In this document: positions 1 through 10,290 of the stretch, piece after piece
How positions within the stretch are numbered: position 1 is the first letter of the stretch
How the letters are laid out: the number at the start of each line of letters is the position of its first letter
NCBI GenBank assembly: GCA_018902755.1
Contig: JAHIQI010000066.1
Coordinates: 23,481 to 87,480 of the forward strand
Direction of reading: 5' to 3'
DNA from: Pseudomonadota bacterium
GTDB lineage: Bacteria; Desulfobacterota; Desulfarculia; Desulfarculales; Desulfarculaceae
DNA length: 64,000 bases
Notes under the pieces: generated by a model
Told to the model about the DNA's origin: nothing
Databases searched by the model: none
The model's input: only the letters and a program-made list of their open reading frames with translations
Position numbers and translations under genes: made by a program

Positions 1-753
1 GGCGTTGTCCATGGCCGCCATGCGGGCCGCGTTTTCGCTGGTGGAGGTCTCCAAGAGCCCGCTGTAGACCCGCACATTCAGGTAGCGGGGCAGCAGGTCC
101 ACCAGGATCTCCTCGGCCGAAGGCTCGGTGAGGTACTCCTGGGAGGACTCGTCCTCGTCGCCGGTAGCCTCGGGGCTGATGGGCAGGAGTTTTTCCACCG
201 TGGGAATCTGGGAGACTATGGACCGGAAGCGCGAGTAGAGCAGATAGACCTCTTGAACCTCGCCGGAGAGGAAGGCGTTAAGCCCCAACCGGGCCACCTG
301 GGTGGCCAAGTCGAAGTCAACCACGTTCATGACCCCGGGGAGCTTCTGAGCAAACTCCACCTTGCGCCGCGCAAAGAACTCCATGCCCTTGCGGCCCACC
401 GCGTAGAACGCCACCTCGCGGCCTTCGCTCTTTTGCTGGGTCATAAATTTCTGGGCCTGGAGGATCAAGTTCATATTGAACGAGCCGCAGAGCCCGCGGT
501 CGGCGGTGATGAGAATCAGGGCCACTCGGCTCACCTGCTCCGGCTGGGCCAGCAGGGGATGGGCCTCTTGGTCGATGCCCTCGCTCAGAGACCCCAGCAC
601 CTCGGAGAACTTGGCGGCGTAGGGCCGGAAGCGCTCGGTGCGTTCCTGCACCTGGCGCAACCTGGCCGCGGCCACCATGTTCATGGCTCGGGTGATCTGG
701 CGAGTCTTTTTGACCGCCGCGATTTTATTTTGAATGTCGCGAAGTGCCGCCAT
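1..753 (-). CDS. atpG: ATP synthase F1 subunit gamma (3' end cut by window edge)
   Basis: Central rotor shaft of the F1Fo ATP synthase, coupling proton flow to the catalytic alpha3beta3 head. Translation from the ATG at 753 begins MAALRDIQNKIAAVKKTRQI, the classic gamma N-terminus. The last residues in the window, AARMAAMDNA, are the conserved C-terminal helix that normally continues TKNA. About 251 codons are visible, so only a few dozen residues at most should lie outside. It follows atpA by 12 nt and is last in the visible operon; atpD and atpC are expected just beyond the left edge. Confidence 0.95.
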   Translation of the reverse strand, partial: MAALRDIQNKIAAVKKTRQITRAMNMVAAARLRQVQERTERFRPYAAKFSEVLGSLSEGIDQEAHPLLAQPEQVSRVALILITADRGLCGSFNMNLILQAQKFMTQQKSEGREVAFYAVGRKGMEFFARRKVEFAQKLPGVMNVVDFDLATQVARLGLNAFLSGEVQEVYLLYSRFRSIVSQIPTVEKLLPISPEATGDEDESSQEYLTEPSAEEILVDLLPRYLNVRVYSGLLETSTSENAARMAAMDNA

Positions 754-765
754 GGCTGCCCTTCT

Positions 766-2279
<1,514 letters not shown>

Positions 2280-2280
<1 letters not shown>

Positions 2281-2831
2281 TAGGCGTAATCACCCCTTCT
2301 CAAAGAATCCTTCAAAGTTTCCAGCTGCGTCTTGACGGTGCCGTCCAGAACCAGGTCTCCAATCTGGGCCCTTACACCGCCGATCAGGCTGGAATCCTCC
2401 TTGACTTCCACCACAACATCACTTCCGGCCAGCTTGGTGAGAACCTCCTTGATGCGGCTCACCTCCGCGTCGCTCAGCGCCGCCGCGGTTACAACTTCGG
2501 CCCGGGTGATGCCCTTCTCCTCGTCAAGCAAGCGGGCGTAAACCCGGCTGATGTCGCAGGTGGCCGCGATGCGGTCCCGGTCCATGAGTAGACGGAAGAA
2601 GTTATTTGCGATGGGGCTGAGCCCCAGCTTTTCCAGGAAAGTGTTCAGGAGTTTGCTGCGGTCCTCGAAGTCGATGGCCGGACTGGCCAACACCTGCTCC
2701 AGCTCGGGAGAGGCGGCGAACAGGTCGGAGACCTCGGCCAACTCCTTTCCGTATTGATCCAGGTTCCCGTCTTCCTTGCCTATCTCAAGCAAGGCCCTGG
2801 CATAGCGTTTGGCTACGATGAGGCTGGTCAC
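2280..2831 (-). CDS. atpH: ATP synthase F1 subunit delta
   Basis: Peripheral-stalk subunit linking F1 to the b/b' stator, 183 aa, normal length. The N-terminus (VAKRYARALLEIGKE) is the typical OSCP/delta start. The C-terminal part (SLIGGVRAQIGDLVLDGTVK) is the conserved delta signature. The start ATG overlaps the atpF stop as ATGA, and the stop overlaps the atpA start by one base, so the gene is tightly coupled on both sides. Confidence 0.97.
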
Positions 2832-3415
2832 TGTACCTCCTGCGAAACCTTGGCCAAGTACTCATCCACCAGGCGAGTCTGGTCTTCGGAGTTGATTTTT
2901 TCCTTGAGCAGGTCCTCGGCCAGGGCGGCGCTCATCTCGGCCACATCGCGGCGCAGCTCGGCCTTGGCCTGGGCGGTTTCCTGCTCAATGGTGAAACTGG
3001 CCTGTTCCTTGATGCGCTGGGCGGTGGACTCGGCGCCAGCGATGATGGCCGCCTTTTCCTTTTCGCCCATGACCCGGAACTCGGCCAAGATTTTATCGTG
3101 CTCCCCGGCGGCGTCGGCCAGGCGCTGCTCCATGAGCGCGTAGTCCCGGCGGGCCTGTTCGCGCTTGGCTTCCAGCTCCTCCAGCTCGGACTTGATCTGG
3201 TCGACCCGGGAGGAGAGGCCGCTCTTGAGGGGCTTTCTGAGCACCACCACCAACACGGCCACCAGGACCACGAAGTTCATGATGCGGTAGATGAAGTCCC
3301 ACATCTGGTGGTCGCTGATTCCGCCGCCGCCGCTGGAGGCCAGGGCCGTACCGGCGCTCAGGGCGACAATGCCCAGGGCGGGCAGGAGGGGCAGCAACTT
3401 TCGAGCTGGTCTCAT
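2828..3415 (-). CDS. atpF: ATP synthase Fo subunit b
   Basis: Stator subunit, 195 aa. Residues ~7-27 form a hydrophobic, Ala-rich segment ending ALASSGGGG that looks like a signal peptide; a second membrane segment (NFVVLVAVLVVVL) follows at ~47-60, then a long charged coiled coil (LEELEAKREQARRDYALMEQ). The extra N-terminal hydrophobic segment is seen in many deltaproteobacterial b subunits. The start overlaps the upstream b' stop as ATGA. With the neighbouring b' gene this makes a heterodimeric b/b' stalk. Confidence 0.95.
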   Translation of the reverse strand: MRPARKLLPLLPALGIVALSAGTALASSGGGGISDHQMWDFIYRIMNFVVLVAVLVVVLRKPLKSGLSSRVDQIKSELEELEAKREQARRDYALMEQRLADAAGEHDKILAEFRVMGEKEKAAIIAGAESTAQRIKEQASFTIEQETAQAKAELRRDVAEMSAALAEDLLKEKINSEDQTRLVDEYLAKVSQEVQ

Positions 3416-3846
3416 TGCAGGCTCCTCCCCAAAATTTTCTGGGCCAGCTCCCGTCCGAAGGACTGAACCTGACCCTTTAGTTCTTCGCGCGCCTGGCCGA
3501 TCTCGCCCACGATCTCCTCGCGAACCTTGGCCACGGTTTTCTCCATCTCCGCGGTGGCCGCGTCGATGATCTCGCGCTCGGTGCCGTGGGCCTGGGTTTT
3601 CATCTCCTCGCGGACCTCGGCTCCGTCCCGCCTGGCCTGGACCAGGTTGGCCTCCAACTCGGCGGCCTTGGCCTTGGCGCCTTCTTCCGAAGAGGTGATG
3701 TCGCCGGAAAGCTGGGCCACCTTTTCCGCCCGCTGCTTGATTATGCCCCGGATGGGCTTGTACAGCAGGAAGTTCAGGGCCACCAGCAGCAACAAAAAGT
3801 TGCCGATCTGCCAGAATAAAGAGGCGTCTATGTCAATACTGACCAT
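3412..3846 (-). CDS. ATP synthase Fo subunit b'
   Basis: Second stator b-type subunit. From the ATG at 3846 the product is 144 aa: a single N-terminal membrane span (FWQIGNFLLLLVALNFLLY) followed by a charged helix (KPIRGIIKQRAEKVAQL). A TTG at 3867 would add seven residues, but only the ATG has an AAAGG sequence a few bases upstream, so it is preferred. It is the first gene of the atp operon, about 160 nt downstream of a consensus-like promoter. No atpI, atpB or atpE precedes it, so those Fo genes must be elsewhere, a common split arrangement in this group. Confidence 0.93.
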   Translation of the reverse strand: MVSIDIDASLFWQIGNFLLLLVALNFLLYKPIRGIIKQRAEKVAQLSGDITSSEEGAKAKAAELEANLVQARRDGAEVREEMKTQAHGTEREIIDAATAEMEKTVAKVREEIVGEIGQAREELKGQVQSFGRELAQKILGRSLQ

Positions 3847-4014
3847 AAGACCTTTGTGCTCCCGCAACTAGGGGGAAAGGCGGCGGCACCTTTCCAGAAT
3901 TGTGTTTCCAGCCCTGCTTGCGAAAAAAATTACTTGAAAATAGCCCGGTTATGGATACGAGCCCCACCCGGCACCTAGCCGGGGAAGTCTGTTACCAAAA
4001 ACACAAGCTGCGAC

Positions 4015-4043
4015 CTTGTACAATATTTAACAGGAAGTGTCAA
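4015..4043 (-). promoter_or_regulatory. Sigma-70-type promoter of the atp operon
   Basis: On the minus strand, TTGACA (4043-4038) is followed after exactly 17 nt by TACAAG (4020-4015). The expected transcript starts near 4008, giving a ~160-nt leader before the atpF' ATG. The rest of the 3847-4089 gap shows no gene. Confidence 0.7.
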
Positions 4044-4089
4044 AACTTTTTTTGCCTTACCGGGCCCTTATGCCGCTTGTCCAGGCGCC

Positions 4090-4479
4090 CTACCGGGGGG
4101 CGGAAAGCAGCTTGAGGCGGCTGGCCTCCTCCTGTTTTTCATCCAGGGCCATGTGGCAGCGCCCCTCGAAGCGAACCCCCTCTTCCATAACCACCAGGGG
4201 AGCGCTGAGATCGCCGGTCAAACGGCCCGGTTTTTTAAGCTCGATGCGCTCGCCGGCCTTGACGTTGCCGGTGACTCGGCCGCTTATGATCACCTGAGTG
4301 GCCTCTATCTCGGCCTCGACCACGGCGCTGGGCCCTATCAGCAAGGTTCCTTGGCCGCTTATGCGCCCCTGGAACTCGCCTTCCAGGTGGGCCTGGCCGC
4401 TGAAGTTGAGCTCGCCCTGTTGGCGCACACCCCTGCCCAGAAAAAAGCTCACCCCGGATTCATGATTGCGTTTTCCCAC
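4090..4479 (-). CDS. Bactofilin-like polymer-forming cytoskeletal protein
   Basis: 129 aa from a GTG at 4479, chosen because GGGAG lies 7 nt upstream; an open frame continues further upstream but is Pro/Arg-rich and unlike protein. The product is built of short beta strands with repeated Gly-rich turns (GELNFSGQAHLEGEFQG, GTLLIGPSAVVEAEIEA, VIISGRVTGNVKAGERIELK), the right-handed beta-helix pattern of bactofilins (DUF583). Bactofilins polymerise without nucleotide and scaffold cell-wall or envelope proteins. It sits directly upstream of the atp promoter, as in several deltaproteobacteria. Confidence 0.88.
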   Translation of the reverse strand: MGKRNHESGVSFFLGRGVRQQGELNFSGQAHLEGEFQGRISGQGTLLIGPSAVVEAEIEATQVIISGRVTGNVKAGERIELKKPGRLTGDLSAPLVVMEEGVRFEGRCHMALDEKQEEASRLKLLSAPR

Positions 4480-4633
4480 TGGCCGTCTCCCTAACCTCAA
4501 AACCGGCCCATGACCGGCCTCGCGGAGTTTTGTTTGCTCAAAGCTGAGTGTCGGCGCCGGCCCCGAAAACCGGCTGTCGCGGGGAAACAATATCTCCCTA
4601 GCACGCGGGGCAGGCGGGGGGCAAGTCAAAAGG

Positions 4634-5431
4634 TTATTTGCGCAGGGCCGCCCCCGGCGGAATGGGGGCGGTGTAGGGTTTTTTCTGTTTATAGAGCTGT
4701 AAACGGCGCAGCAGGGGCTCGGGGGCGGGCTCATCGCCCTGGGAGCCCCGGGCCAGGTCGGCCGCCTGTTCCTGCACCGCCGCCGCCTGGATATAGTCCC
4801 CGGTCCGGGCCATGGCCGCGGCCAGGGTGTCCAGGGTGCCCTGGTTGCGGTCTATGAACACCGCCTGGCGGGCCATGTCCATGGCCGCGCCGCCGTTCAA
4901 GAACTTGGCGTCCGGGCAGGTGGCAAGGAGCCAGGCCTTGGCCTGGTAGGCGGGGCCGTAGCCGGGCTCCACCTCGATGGAGCGGTTGAAGTCGTCCAGG
5001 GCCTTTTGATACTGCCCCAGGCGCTGCCAGGTGAGGCCCCGGTTGGTGAACAGCATGCCCCAGGTGCTGTTGACGTCGATGGCCATGGCGTAGTCCGCCA
5101 TGGCCAGGTCGTAGTCCTTTTGGGCGCGCTTCTTGTCCCCCTGGGCCAGCAGGATGTCCCCCTCGTCGGCCCAGGCGGCGGCCCGGTTGTTGTAGGCCAC
5201 GGACAGGCCGTAGGAATCCAGTTGCCCGGAGTCGATGGCCAGGGTGTAGAGCCGAAGCGCATCGGCCAGCTCGCCCAGGCGGTGGGAGTCCAGACCACGG
5301 TTCACATCGGTCTCGGCCCAATGATAGGCCCCAGCCGCCCCGGCAAAGAGCACCAGGCACAGGCACAGGGCCAGGGCCGGCCACAGCCGCCCGCCCTTGA
5401 GCGCCTTATTTCGCTTGTCCGTGATGCTCAT
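4634..5431 (-). CDS. Membrane-anchored or periplasmic TPR protein
   Basis: 265 aa. A short basic N-terminus (MSITDKRNKALKGGRL) precedes a hydrophobic segment at ~18-36 that is either an uncleaved anchor or a signal peptide. Several tetratricopeptide motifs follow (RLGELADALRLYTLAIDSG, YDLAMADYAMAIDVN, RLGQYQKALDDFNRSIEVEP, with G-Y-A-F spacing). The C-terminus is proline-rich. TPR proteins act as protein-interaction scaffolds; no partner can be named from context. The gene lies downstream of the rod-shape operon across a repeat island. Confidence 0.8.
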   Translation of the reverse strand: MSITDKRNKALKGGRLWPALALCLCLVLFAGAAGAYHWAETDVNRGLDSHRLGELADALRLYTLAIDSGQLDSYGLSVAYNNRAAAWADEGDILLAQGDKKRAQKDYDLAMADYAMAIDVNSTWGMLFTNRGLTWQRLGQYQKALDDFNRSIEVEPGYGPAYQAKAWLLATCPDAKFLNGGAAMDMARQAVFIDRNQGTLDTLAAAMARTGDYIQAAAVQEQAADLARGSQGDEPAPEPLLRRLQLYKQKKPYTAPIPPGAALRK

Positions 5432-5526
5432 AGTTTAGGAATCTAGCACGGCGCATCGCGCGGGTAAAGGTGGACCGCTCGAGCCGGCGGGGCAGGGCGG
5501 GCGGTTTGGCCCTGTCCGGAAGGTTT

Positions 5527-5553
5527 GTTGGGTTTCGCTTCGCTCTACCCAAC
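5527..5553 (+). repeat. Short hairpin repeat (family 1), copy 1
   Basis: 27-bp core of form GTTGGGT-(13 nt)-ACCCAAC, followed by CTACGCTATTG. Identical cores occur at 17328, 24645, 33812, 34883, 52214 and 55613. It lies in the 290-bp gap after the 3' end of rodA, which otherwise holds only a family 2 repeat. Confidence 0.9.
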
Positions 5554-5602
5554 CTACGCTATTGGTCGGAATGTCACGGAAGCCGTTCCCTGCGGGTTCG
5601 AT

Positions 5603-5716
5603 CAGGTGGCGCTAGGCGAGGCGTCGGGCAAGCGAGACCCGCAGGCGTATATGCCAATACGCCGAGGAGGCGAGCGCCGCCCGCAACGAAACATAGCGCC
5701 CCCTGGCGAAGCCGCC
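5603..5716 (+). repeat. Long foldback repeat (family 2), copy 1
   Basis: About 115 bp starting CAGGTGGCGCTAGGCGAGGC and ending CTGGCGAAGCCGCC. A central hairpin (GGCGTAT-ATGCC-AATACGCC region) sits within an outer imperfect palindrome. Its end lies 6 nt from the rodA stop codon. Related copies are at 17434, 24463, 30501, 35012, 36655 and 36776. Confidence 0.75.
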
Positions 5717-5721
5717 CCCGC

Positions 5722-6828
5722 CTACGGCCTGTGGAATACGAAGCGCCTCATGGCCACGCCTTGTATCAACCCCAGCGCGGCCATGGTGGTGACGAGTGAG
5801 GAGCCGCCATAGCTGACAAAGGGCAGGGGGATGCCCACCACCGGGAACAGGCCCAGCACCATGCCCACGTTGATCACCGCGGGCCAGAAGATCATGGCCG
5901 TGCCGCCGATGACCATCAACAGGCTCTGGCGGTCCTTGGTCCGGTAGGCGGTGGCGATGCCCCGGTAGACGATGGCCCCCACCAACAGCAGGACCACCAT
6001 GCCGCCGATGAAGCCCCACTCCTCGGCCAACACCGAAAAGGCGAAGTCGGTGTGCTGCTCGGGCAGGAAGTGGAGCTGGCTCTGAGTGCCGGCCAAAAAG
6101 CCCTTGCCGATAAACTGGCCCGAGCCCACCGCGATCTTGGACTGGATGAGGTGGTAGGCCGAGCCCAGGGGGTCGCTCTCCGGGTCCAGGAAGCTGAAGA
6201 TGCGCTGCTTCTGATAGCCCTTCATGAAGCGCCAGACCAGGGGCAGGGCCACTATCATGCCGCCCCCGGCGATGGCCAGGTCCCGTAGCTTGACCCCGTT
6301 CACCAGGATGACGCTCGCGGCCACCATGAGCACCAAAAGGCAGGTGCCCAGGTCCGGCTCCTTGAGGATCAACAGGGCGGGCACCAGGGCCAGGCCCACG
6401 GGCAAAAGCAACTGGTGCAGGCGGTAGGGCTCGGTCTGGTCGCGGCGCTGGAAAAAGGAGGCCAACACCAAGACCACGGCCAGGCGGGCCAGCTCCGAGG
6501 GCTGGATGACCATGGGGCCCAGGGCCAGCCAGCGCTGACTGCCGCCGATGACCTTGCCCCAGAACAGCACCGCGGTGAGCAGTATCACCACCAGGAAGTA
6601 GAAGGGGTAGGCGATGGTGGACAGGCGCTGGGGCCCGATCATGGCCACGGCCAGCATCACCACCAGGCCCAGGCCCAGCCAGTAGGTCTGCTTCACGTAC
6701 ACCGCCATGCCCGAACCGGTGAAGGAGCTGGCCGCGGAGTAGAGGTTGATCACCCCGCAGGCGCCCAGGGCCAGCACCAGAAACAGCAGCAGCCAGTCGA
6801 AGCTCGATACCAGACGGCGGTCGATCAT
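5722..6828 (-). CDS. rodA: Rod-shape peptidoglycan glycosyltransferase RodA (SEDS family)
   Basis: 368 aa integral membrane protein that polymerises lipid II glycan strands together with PBP2 during cell elongation. The ATG at 6828 overlaps the mrdA stop by 4 nt (ATGA). About ten hydrophobic segments are visible. SEDS landmarks include the loop KVIGGSQRWLALGPMVIQPSELARL, the segment FLPEQHTDFAFSVLAEEWGFIGG, and the C-terminal GIPLPFVSYGGSSLV. It is the last gene of mreB-mreC-mreD-mrdA-rodA. Confidence 0.97.
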   Translation of the reverse strand: MIDRRLVSSFDWLLLFLVLALGACGVINLYSAASSFTGSGMAVYVKQTYWLGLGLVVMLAVAMIGPQRLSTIAYPFYFLVVILLTAVLFWGKVIGGSQRWLALGPMVIQPSELARLAVVLVLASFFQRRDQTEPYRLHQLLLPVGLALVPALLILKEPDLGTCLLVLMVAASVILVNGVKLRDLAIAGGGMIVALPLVWRFMKGYQKQRIFSFLDPESDPLGSAYHLIQSKIAVGSGQFIGKGFLAGTQSQLHFLPEQHTDFAFSVLAEEWGFIGGMVVLLLVGAIVYRGIATAYRTKDRQSLLMVIGGTAMIFWPAVINVGMVLGLFPVVGIPLPFVSYGGSSLVTTMAALGLIQGVAMRRFVFHRP

Positions 6829-8780
6829 GCGCCCGCTCCCGGCCGCGCGGGCTTCTTCTTGGGCTTGGGCTGGGCCGCAGGGGCGGCCTTGGGCTTGGGC
6901 GGCTCTTTGGGCGGGGGCTCGGGTATGCCGAAGTAGGCCCGCATCACCGCCGCGGCCACCGGGGCGGCGTCGGAGCCGCCGTGGCCGCCATGCTCCACCA
7001 CCACCCCCACCGCGATGGTGGGGTTCTCCACCGGGGCGTAGGCCACGAACAGGGCGTGGGAGCGGTATTTCCAGGGCACGTTCTCTTCGTCGCCGAAGGA
7101 TTTTTCGAACTTGAGGCCCACCACCTGGGCGGTGCCGGTCTTGCCGCCCACGGTGATGCCGGGCAGGCGCGCCCGGCGGGCGGTGCCGTGGGGCTCGTTG
7201 ACCACGGCGGCCAGGCCCTTGGCGACGGTGTCCAGGTGCTCGGGGGCGATGGGCACCCTGGTCTTGACCGGCTCGGGGGCGGGCACCGGCTCGCCGCCGG
7301 GCGGGGTCACCGTCTTGACCAGGGTGGGGGTTACCAGCATGCCGCCGTTGGCCACCACCGCGGTCATGCGGGCCATCTGCAGGGGAGTGACCAGGGTGAA
7401 GCTCTGCCCGATGGCCAACGACAGGGTCTCGCCGTCTTGCCAGCGCTCCTTGAAGCGCTTCTTCTTCCACTTGGAGTCGGGCACCAGGCCGGGTGACTCG
7501 TGGGGCAGGCTTATGCCCGTGGGCCGCCCCAGGCCGAAAGCCCGGGCCCACTTGGCCAGGCGGTCCACCCCCAGCTTGAGGCCGGTCTTGTAGAAGAATA
7601 CGTCGCAGGACTCGCGGATGGCCTTGTGGATGTCGGTGTAGCCGTGGCCGCCCTTCTTGTAGGCCCAGCAGCGGTAGTAGCGGTTGCCGAAGGGCATCTG
7701 CCCGGCGCAGAAAAATCGGGTGGTCAGGTCGATGGCCTTTTCGGCCAGTCCGGCGGCAGAGGTGATGATCTTATAGGTGGAGCCCGGCGGGTACATGCCG
7801 CTGATGGCGCGGTCCTTGAGGGGGTGCCTGGGGTCCTCGGACAGCTCCTTCCACTGCTTGGTGCTCATGCCGGTGATGAAGTCGTTGGGATCGAAGGCGG
7901 GGCTGGAGTACAGGCACAGCACCTGGCCGGTGCGCGGGTCCAGGGCGGCCACCGCCCCCACCCGGCCCTCCAGGGCCTTGGCCGCCGCCTTTTGCAGATT
8001 CAGGTTGATGGACAGGGTGAGGTCCGCGCCCCGGCTGGCCGGGACCTCCTTGATCAGCTTGATCTCCCGGCCCATGGCGTCCACTTCCACCTGGCGGGCT
8101 CCCCGGCGGCCGTGCAACACCTGCTCCCGGCTCTTTTCCAGGCCGTAGCGCCCCACCCAGTCGCCCATGCGGTACACCGCCCGGTTGCTTTGCTCCAGCT
8201 CCCGCTTGTTTATCTCGCCCAAATAGCCGATGACGTGGGCGGCCAGGCGGGGGGCCAGGTAGGCCCGCTGGTAGCGCACCAACACTTTGACCCCGGGCAG
8301 CTCGTAGCGGAAGGTCTCCAGCAGGGCCAGCTGATGGCGGTCCAGGTGGTTGCGCAGCACCACCGGCTTGAAGGGCGGCGCGCCCTGGGCGGCCCGGCGG
8401 GCCTTGTCGATCTCCTCGGGGCTCAGGCCCACCAGGTTGTGCAGGCGGCGGGTGAGCACGGCCCAGTCGCCCACGTCCTCGGGGATCACCGCCAGGGTGA
8501 AGGCCGGGCGGTTGTCGGCCAACAGGCGGCCCTCGGCGTCGAAGATCAGACCCCGGCTGGGGGCCAGGTCCACCAGGCGGATGCGGTTGTTCTCGCTCAA
8601 CAGGCGGAAGTGCTCGCCCTTGAGCAGCTGGAGATACCAAAGGCGGCCCAAGAGCACCACCAGGGCCAGGCCCACCACCACCGCGGCGGTGAGCAGGGCC
8701 ATGCGGATGTTGGGGTTCTCCCCCGGCTCCAGGCCGCGCCCCCCCACGGAGGCGGGTTTGGGTACCTGACTCAGGTTCAC
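6825..8780 (-). CDS. mrdA: Penicillin-binding protein 2 (elongasome transpeptidase)
   Basis: 651 aa peptidoglycan DD-transpeptidase partnering RodA. The GTG at 8780 is chosen because AAGGTGA lies just upstream and it overlaps the mreD stop as GTGA. One N-terminal membrane helix (~26-48) is followed by the pedestal domain (RLVDLAPSRGLIFDAEG). Catalytic motifs are STYK with nucleophile Ser334, SCD, and KTGT at Lys547. The C-terminus ends in a Pro/Lys/Ala-rich tail (PPPKEPPKPKAAPAAQPKPK). All active-site motifs are intact. Confidence 0.97.
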   Translation of the reverse strand: MNLSQVPKPASVGGRGLEPGENPNIRMALLTAAVVVGLALVVLLGRLWYLQLLKGEHFRLLSENNRIRLVDLAPSRGLIFDAEGRLLADNRPAFTLAVIPEDVGDWAVLTRRLHNLVGLSPEEIDKARRAAQGAPPFKPVVLRNHLDRHQLALLETFRYELPGVKVLVRYQRAYLAPRLAAHVIGYLGEINKRELEQSNRAVYRMGDWVGRYGLEKSREQVLHGRRGARQVEVDAMGREIKLIKEVPASRGADLTLSINLNLQKAAAKALEGRVGAVAALDPRTGQVLCLYSSPAFDPNDFITGMSTKQWKELSEDPRHPLKDRAISGMYPPGSTYKIITSAAGLAEKAIDLTTRFFCAGQMPFGNRYYRCWAYKKGGHGYTDIHKAIRESCDVFFYKTGLKLGVDRLAKWARAFGLGRPTGISLPHESPGLVPDSKWKKKRFKERWQDGETLSLAIGQSFTLVTPLQMARMTAVVANGGMLVTPTLVKTVTPPGGEPVPAPEPVKTRVPIAPEHLDTVAKGLAAVVNEPHGTARRARLPGITVGGKTGTAQVVGLKFEKSFGDEENVPWKYRSHALFVAYAPVENPTIAVGVVVEHGGHGGSDAAPVAAAVMRAYFGIPEPPPKEPPKPKAAPAAQPKPKKKPARPGAGA

Positions 8781-9370
8781 GGGGTCACCTTGCGCTCGGC
8801 GGGCCAGAAGCGGGCCAACATCCCCACCAGGGCCTCGTTGAGCCCGAAGAACAGGGGCGCGGTGAAGGCGTTGATCAGCCCCTGGGCCAACAGCAGCAGG
8901 GGCAGGTTCACCGGGGGCACGTAGGAGGGCACGGTGAGGGTCACCGCCCCGGCGGTGAGCAGGTGATCCAGGATGGTGAGCACCCCCACCGAGAGCATCT
9001 GAAAGGGCCAGGAGGTGATGTCCAGCTTGCGCCGGGCCAGCTGGCAGATCACATATACCACGGTGAAGATCACCACGTTCAGGCCCATGACCCCGCCGGA
9101 GATGAGGTCGGCCACGTAGCCCAGGAACATGACCACGATAAAGCCCAGCACCAGGGGCAGGCGGTAGCCCGCCGAGACCACCAGGACGATGAGGGGCTCC
9201 AGGCGCAGCGGCCCCAGGGCCCACCAGGAAAAGGCGGTGGTGCCCAAAACGGCCAACAGCAGGCCCATCACGGCGGTGCCCAGGGCCCGGGGCCAGCGGC
9301 TGGGTTCGCGCCTCAAGCGGGCCTCGCCGGGTTGGCCGGAGCCGCCCCGCGCTTCGCTTGGGGGCTCCAT
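8777..9370 (-). CDS. mreD: Rod shape-determining protein MreD
   Basis: Up to 197 aa, with five to six hydrophobic helices (GLLLAVLGTTAFSWWALGPL, IVLVVSAGYRLPLVLGFIVVM) typical of MreD, a membrane component of the elongasome. The assignment rests mostly on position between mreC and mrdA plus this topology. No good ribosome-binding site precedes the ATG at 9370, and the first ~28 residues are polar, so translation may begin nearer the membrane segment. Confidence 0.85.
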   Translation of the reverse strand: MEPPSEARGGSGQPGEARLRREPSRWPRALGTAVMGLLLAVLGTTAFSWWALGPLRLEPLIVLVVSAGYRLPLVLGFIVVMFLGYVADLISGGVMGLNVVIFTVVYVICQLARRKLDITSWPFQMLSVGVLTILDHLLTAGAVTLTVPSYVPPVNLPLLLLAQGLINAFTAPLFFGLNEALVGMLARFWPAERKVTP

Positions 9371-9401
9371 ATAGTATGGTAGCGGGTCATGGCCACAACC
9401 T

Positions 9402-10229
9402 CTATTGGTCCAGCTGGCGGCGGCGCAAGAGCACCAGCACTTCCTCCAGCCGTCCGAAATCCACCGCCGGGGTTATCTGCACCCGCTGGAAGGCCCCGTC
9501 CTGTCCCTGGCGAACCGCCGACACCGTGCCCACCAAGACCCCCTTGGGGTAGACCCCGGCGGCCCCGCTGGTGATCACCTTGTCCCCCAGGCGCACGTCC
9601 TCGGTGTGGATGAGATACTTCAGGCGCAACTCCCCGCCGGGCGCGCCCTCGGCCACCCCGCGGGCCCGGGAGCGCTGCACGATAACATCCACCCCGGAGT
9701 TGGGGTCGATCAAAAGCAAGAGCTTGGCGTAGTGGGGGCTGGACCAGATGACCCGGCCCACCGCCCCCTGGGCGCAGACCACCGGCATCAGGGGCAGCAC
9801 CCCGTGGGAAGCGCCCTTGTTGATGATCACCGTCTTGAACTGGGCGCTGGGGTCGGTGCCCACCACCTCGGCGGCCACGATGGGGTAGTCCAGGTTCTGC
9901 TTGAACTCCAAGAGTTTTTTGAGCCGCCGGTTGGCCAGTTCCAACTCGTCGCGGTCCACGGTGCGCTGCTTGAGGGCGGCCAGCTCATTTTTGAGCCGGT
10001 CGTTTTCCTCGGAGGCCTGCACCAGGGCGAAGTAGTGGCGCCAGACGGAGTTGAACCAGTCACCCACCCCGGTGATTCCCCGTTGCACCGGGCCGGTCAG
10101 CTCCAACAGATAGCGCCCGGCGGGGATTCGCTCCACGCCCTTGCCCGCGCTGAAGGAAAAGTAGGCCAAGGCCCCCAATACAAAGAGGCCCACGATGATG
10201 GGAAAGCGGTACTTGCGGAAAAAGTTCAC
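9402..10229 (-). CDS. mreC: Rod shape-determining protein MreC
   Basis: 275 aa from a GTG start. A short cytoplasmic N-terminus, one membrane helix (FPIIVGLFVLGALAYFSFSA), a coiled coil (EENDRLKNELAALKQRTVDR) and the paired beta-barrel periplasmic domain (VVGTDPSAQFKTVIINKGAS, GDKVITSGAAGVYPKGVLVG) are in the canonical order. MreC links the MreB filament to PBP2 and RodA on the outer face of the membrane. Confidence 0.96.
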   Translation of the reverse strand: MNFFRKYRFPIIVGLFVLGALAYFSFSAGKGVERIPAGRYLLELTGPVQRGITGVGDWFNSVWRHYFALVQASEENDRLKNELAALKQRTVDRDELELANRRLKKLLEFKQNLDYPIVAAEVVGTDPSAQFKTVIINKGASHGVLPLMPVVCAQGAVGRVIWSSPHYAKLLLLIDPNSGVDVIVQRSRARGVAEGAPGGELRLKYLIHTEDVRLGDKVITSGAAGVYPKGVLVGTVSAVRQGQDGAFQRVQITPAVDFGRLEEVLVLLRRRQLDQ

Positions 10230-10290
10230 TGTGTCATGACCAAAGTGTTGCGGCCGTACCCAGGGCGCCGCCTATGGGCTCCGGCGGCGG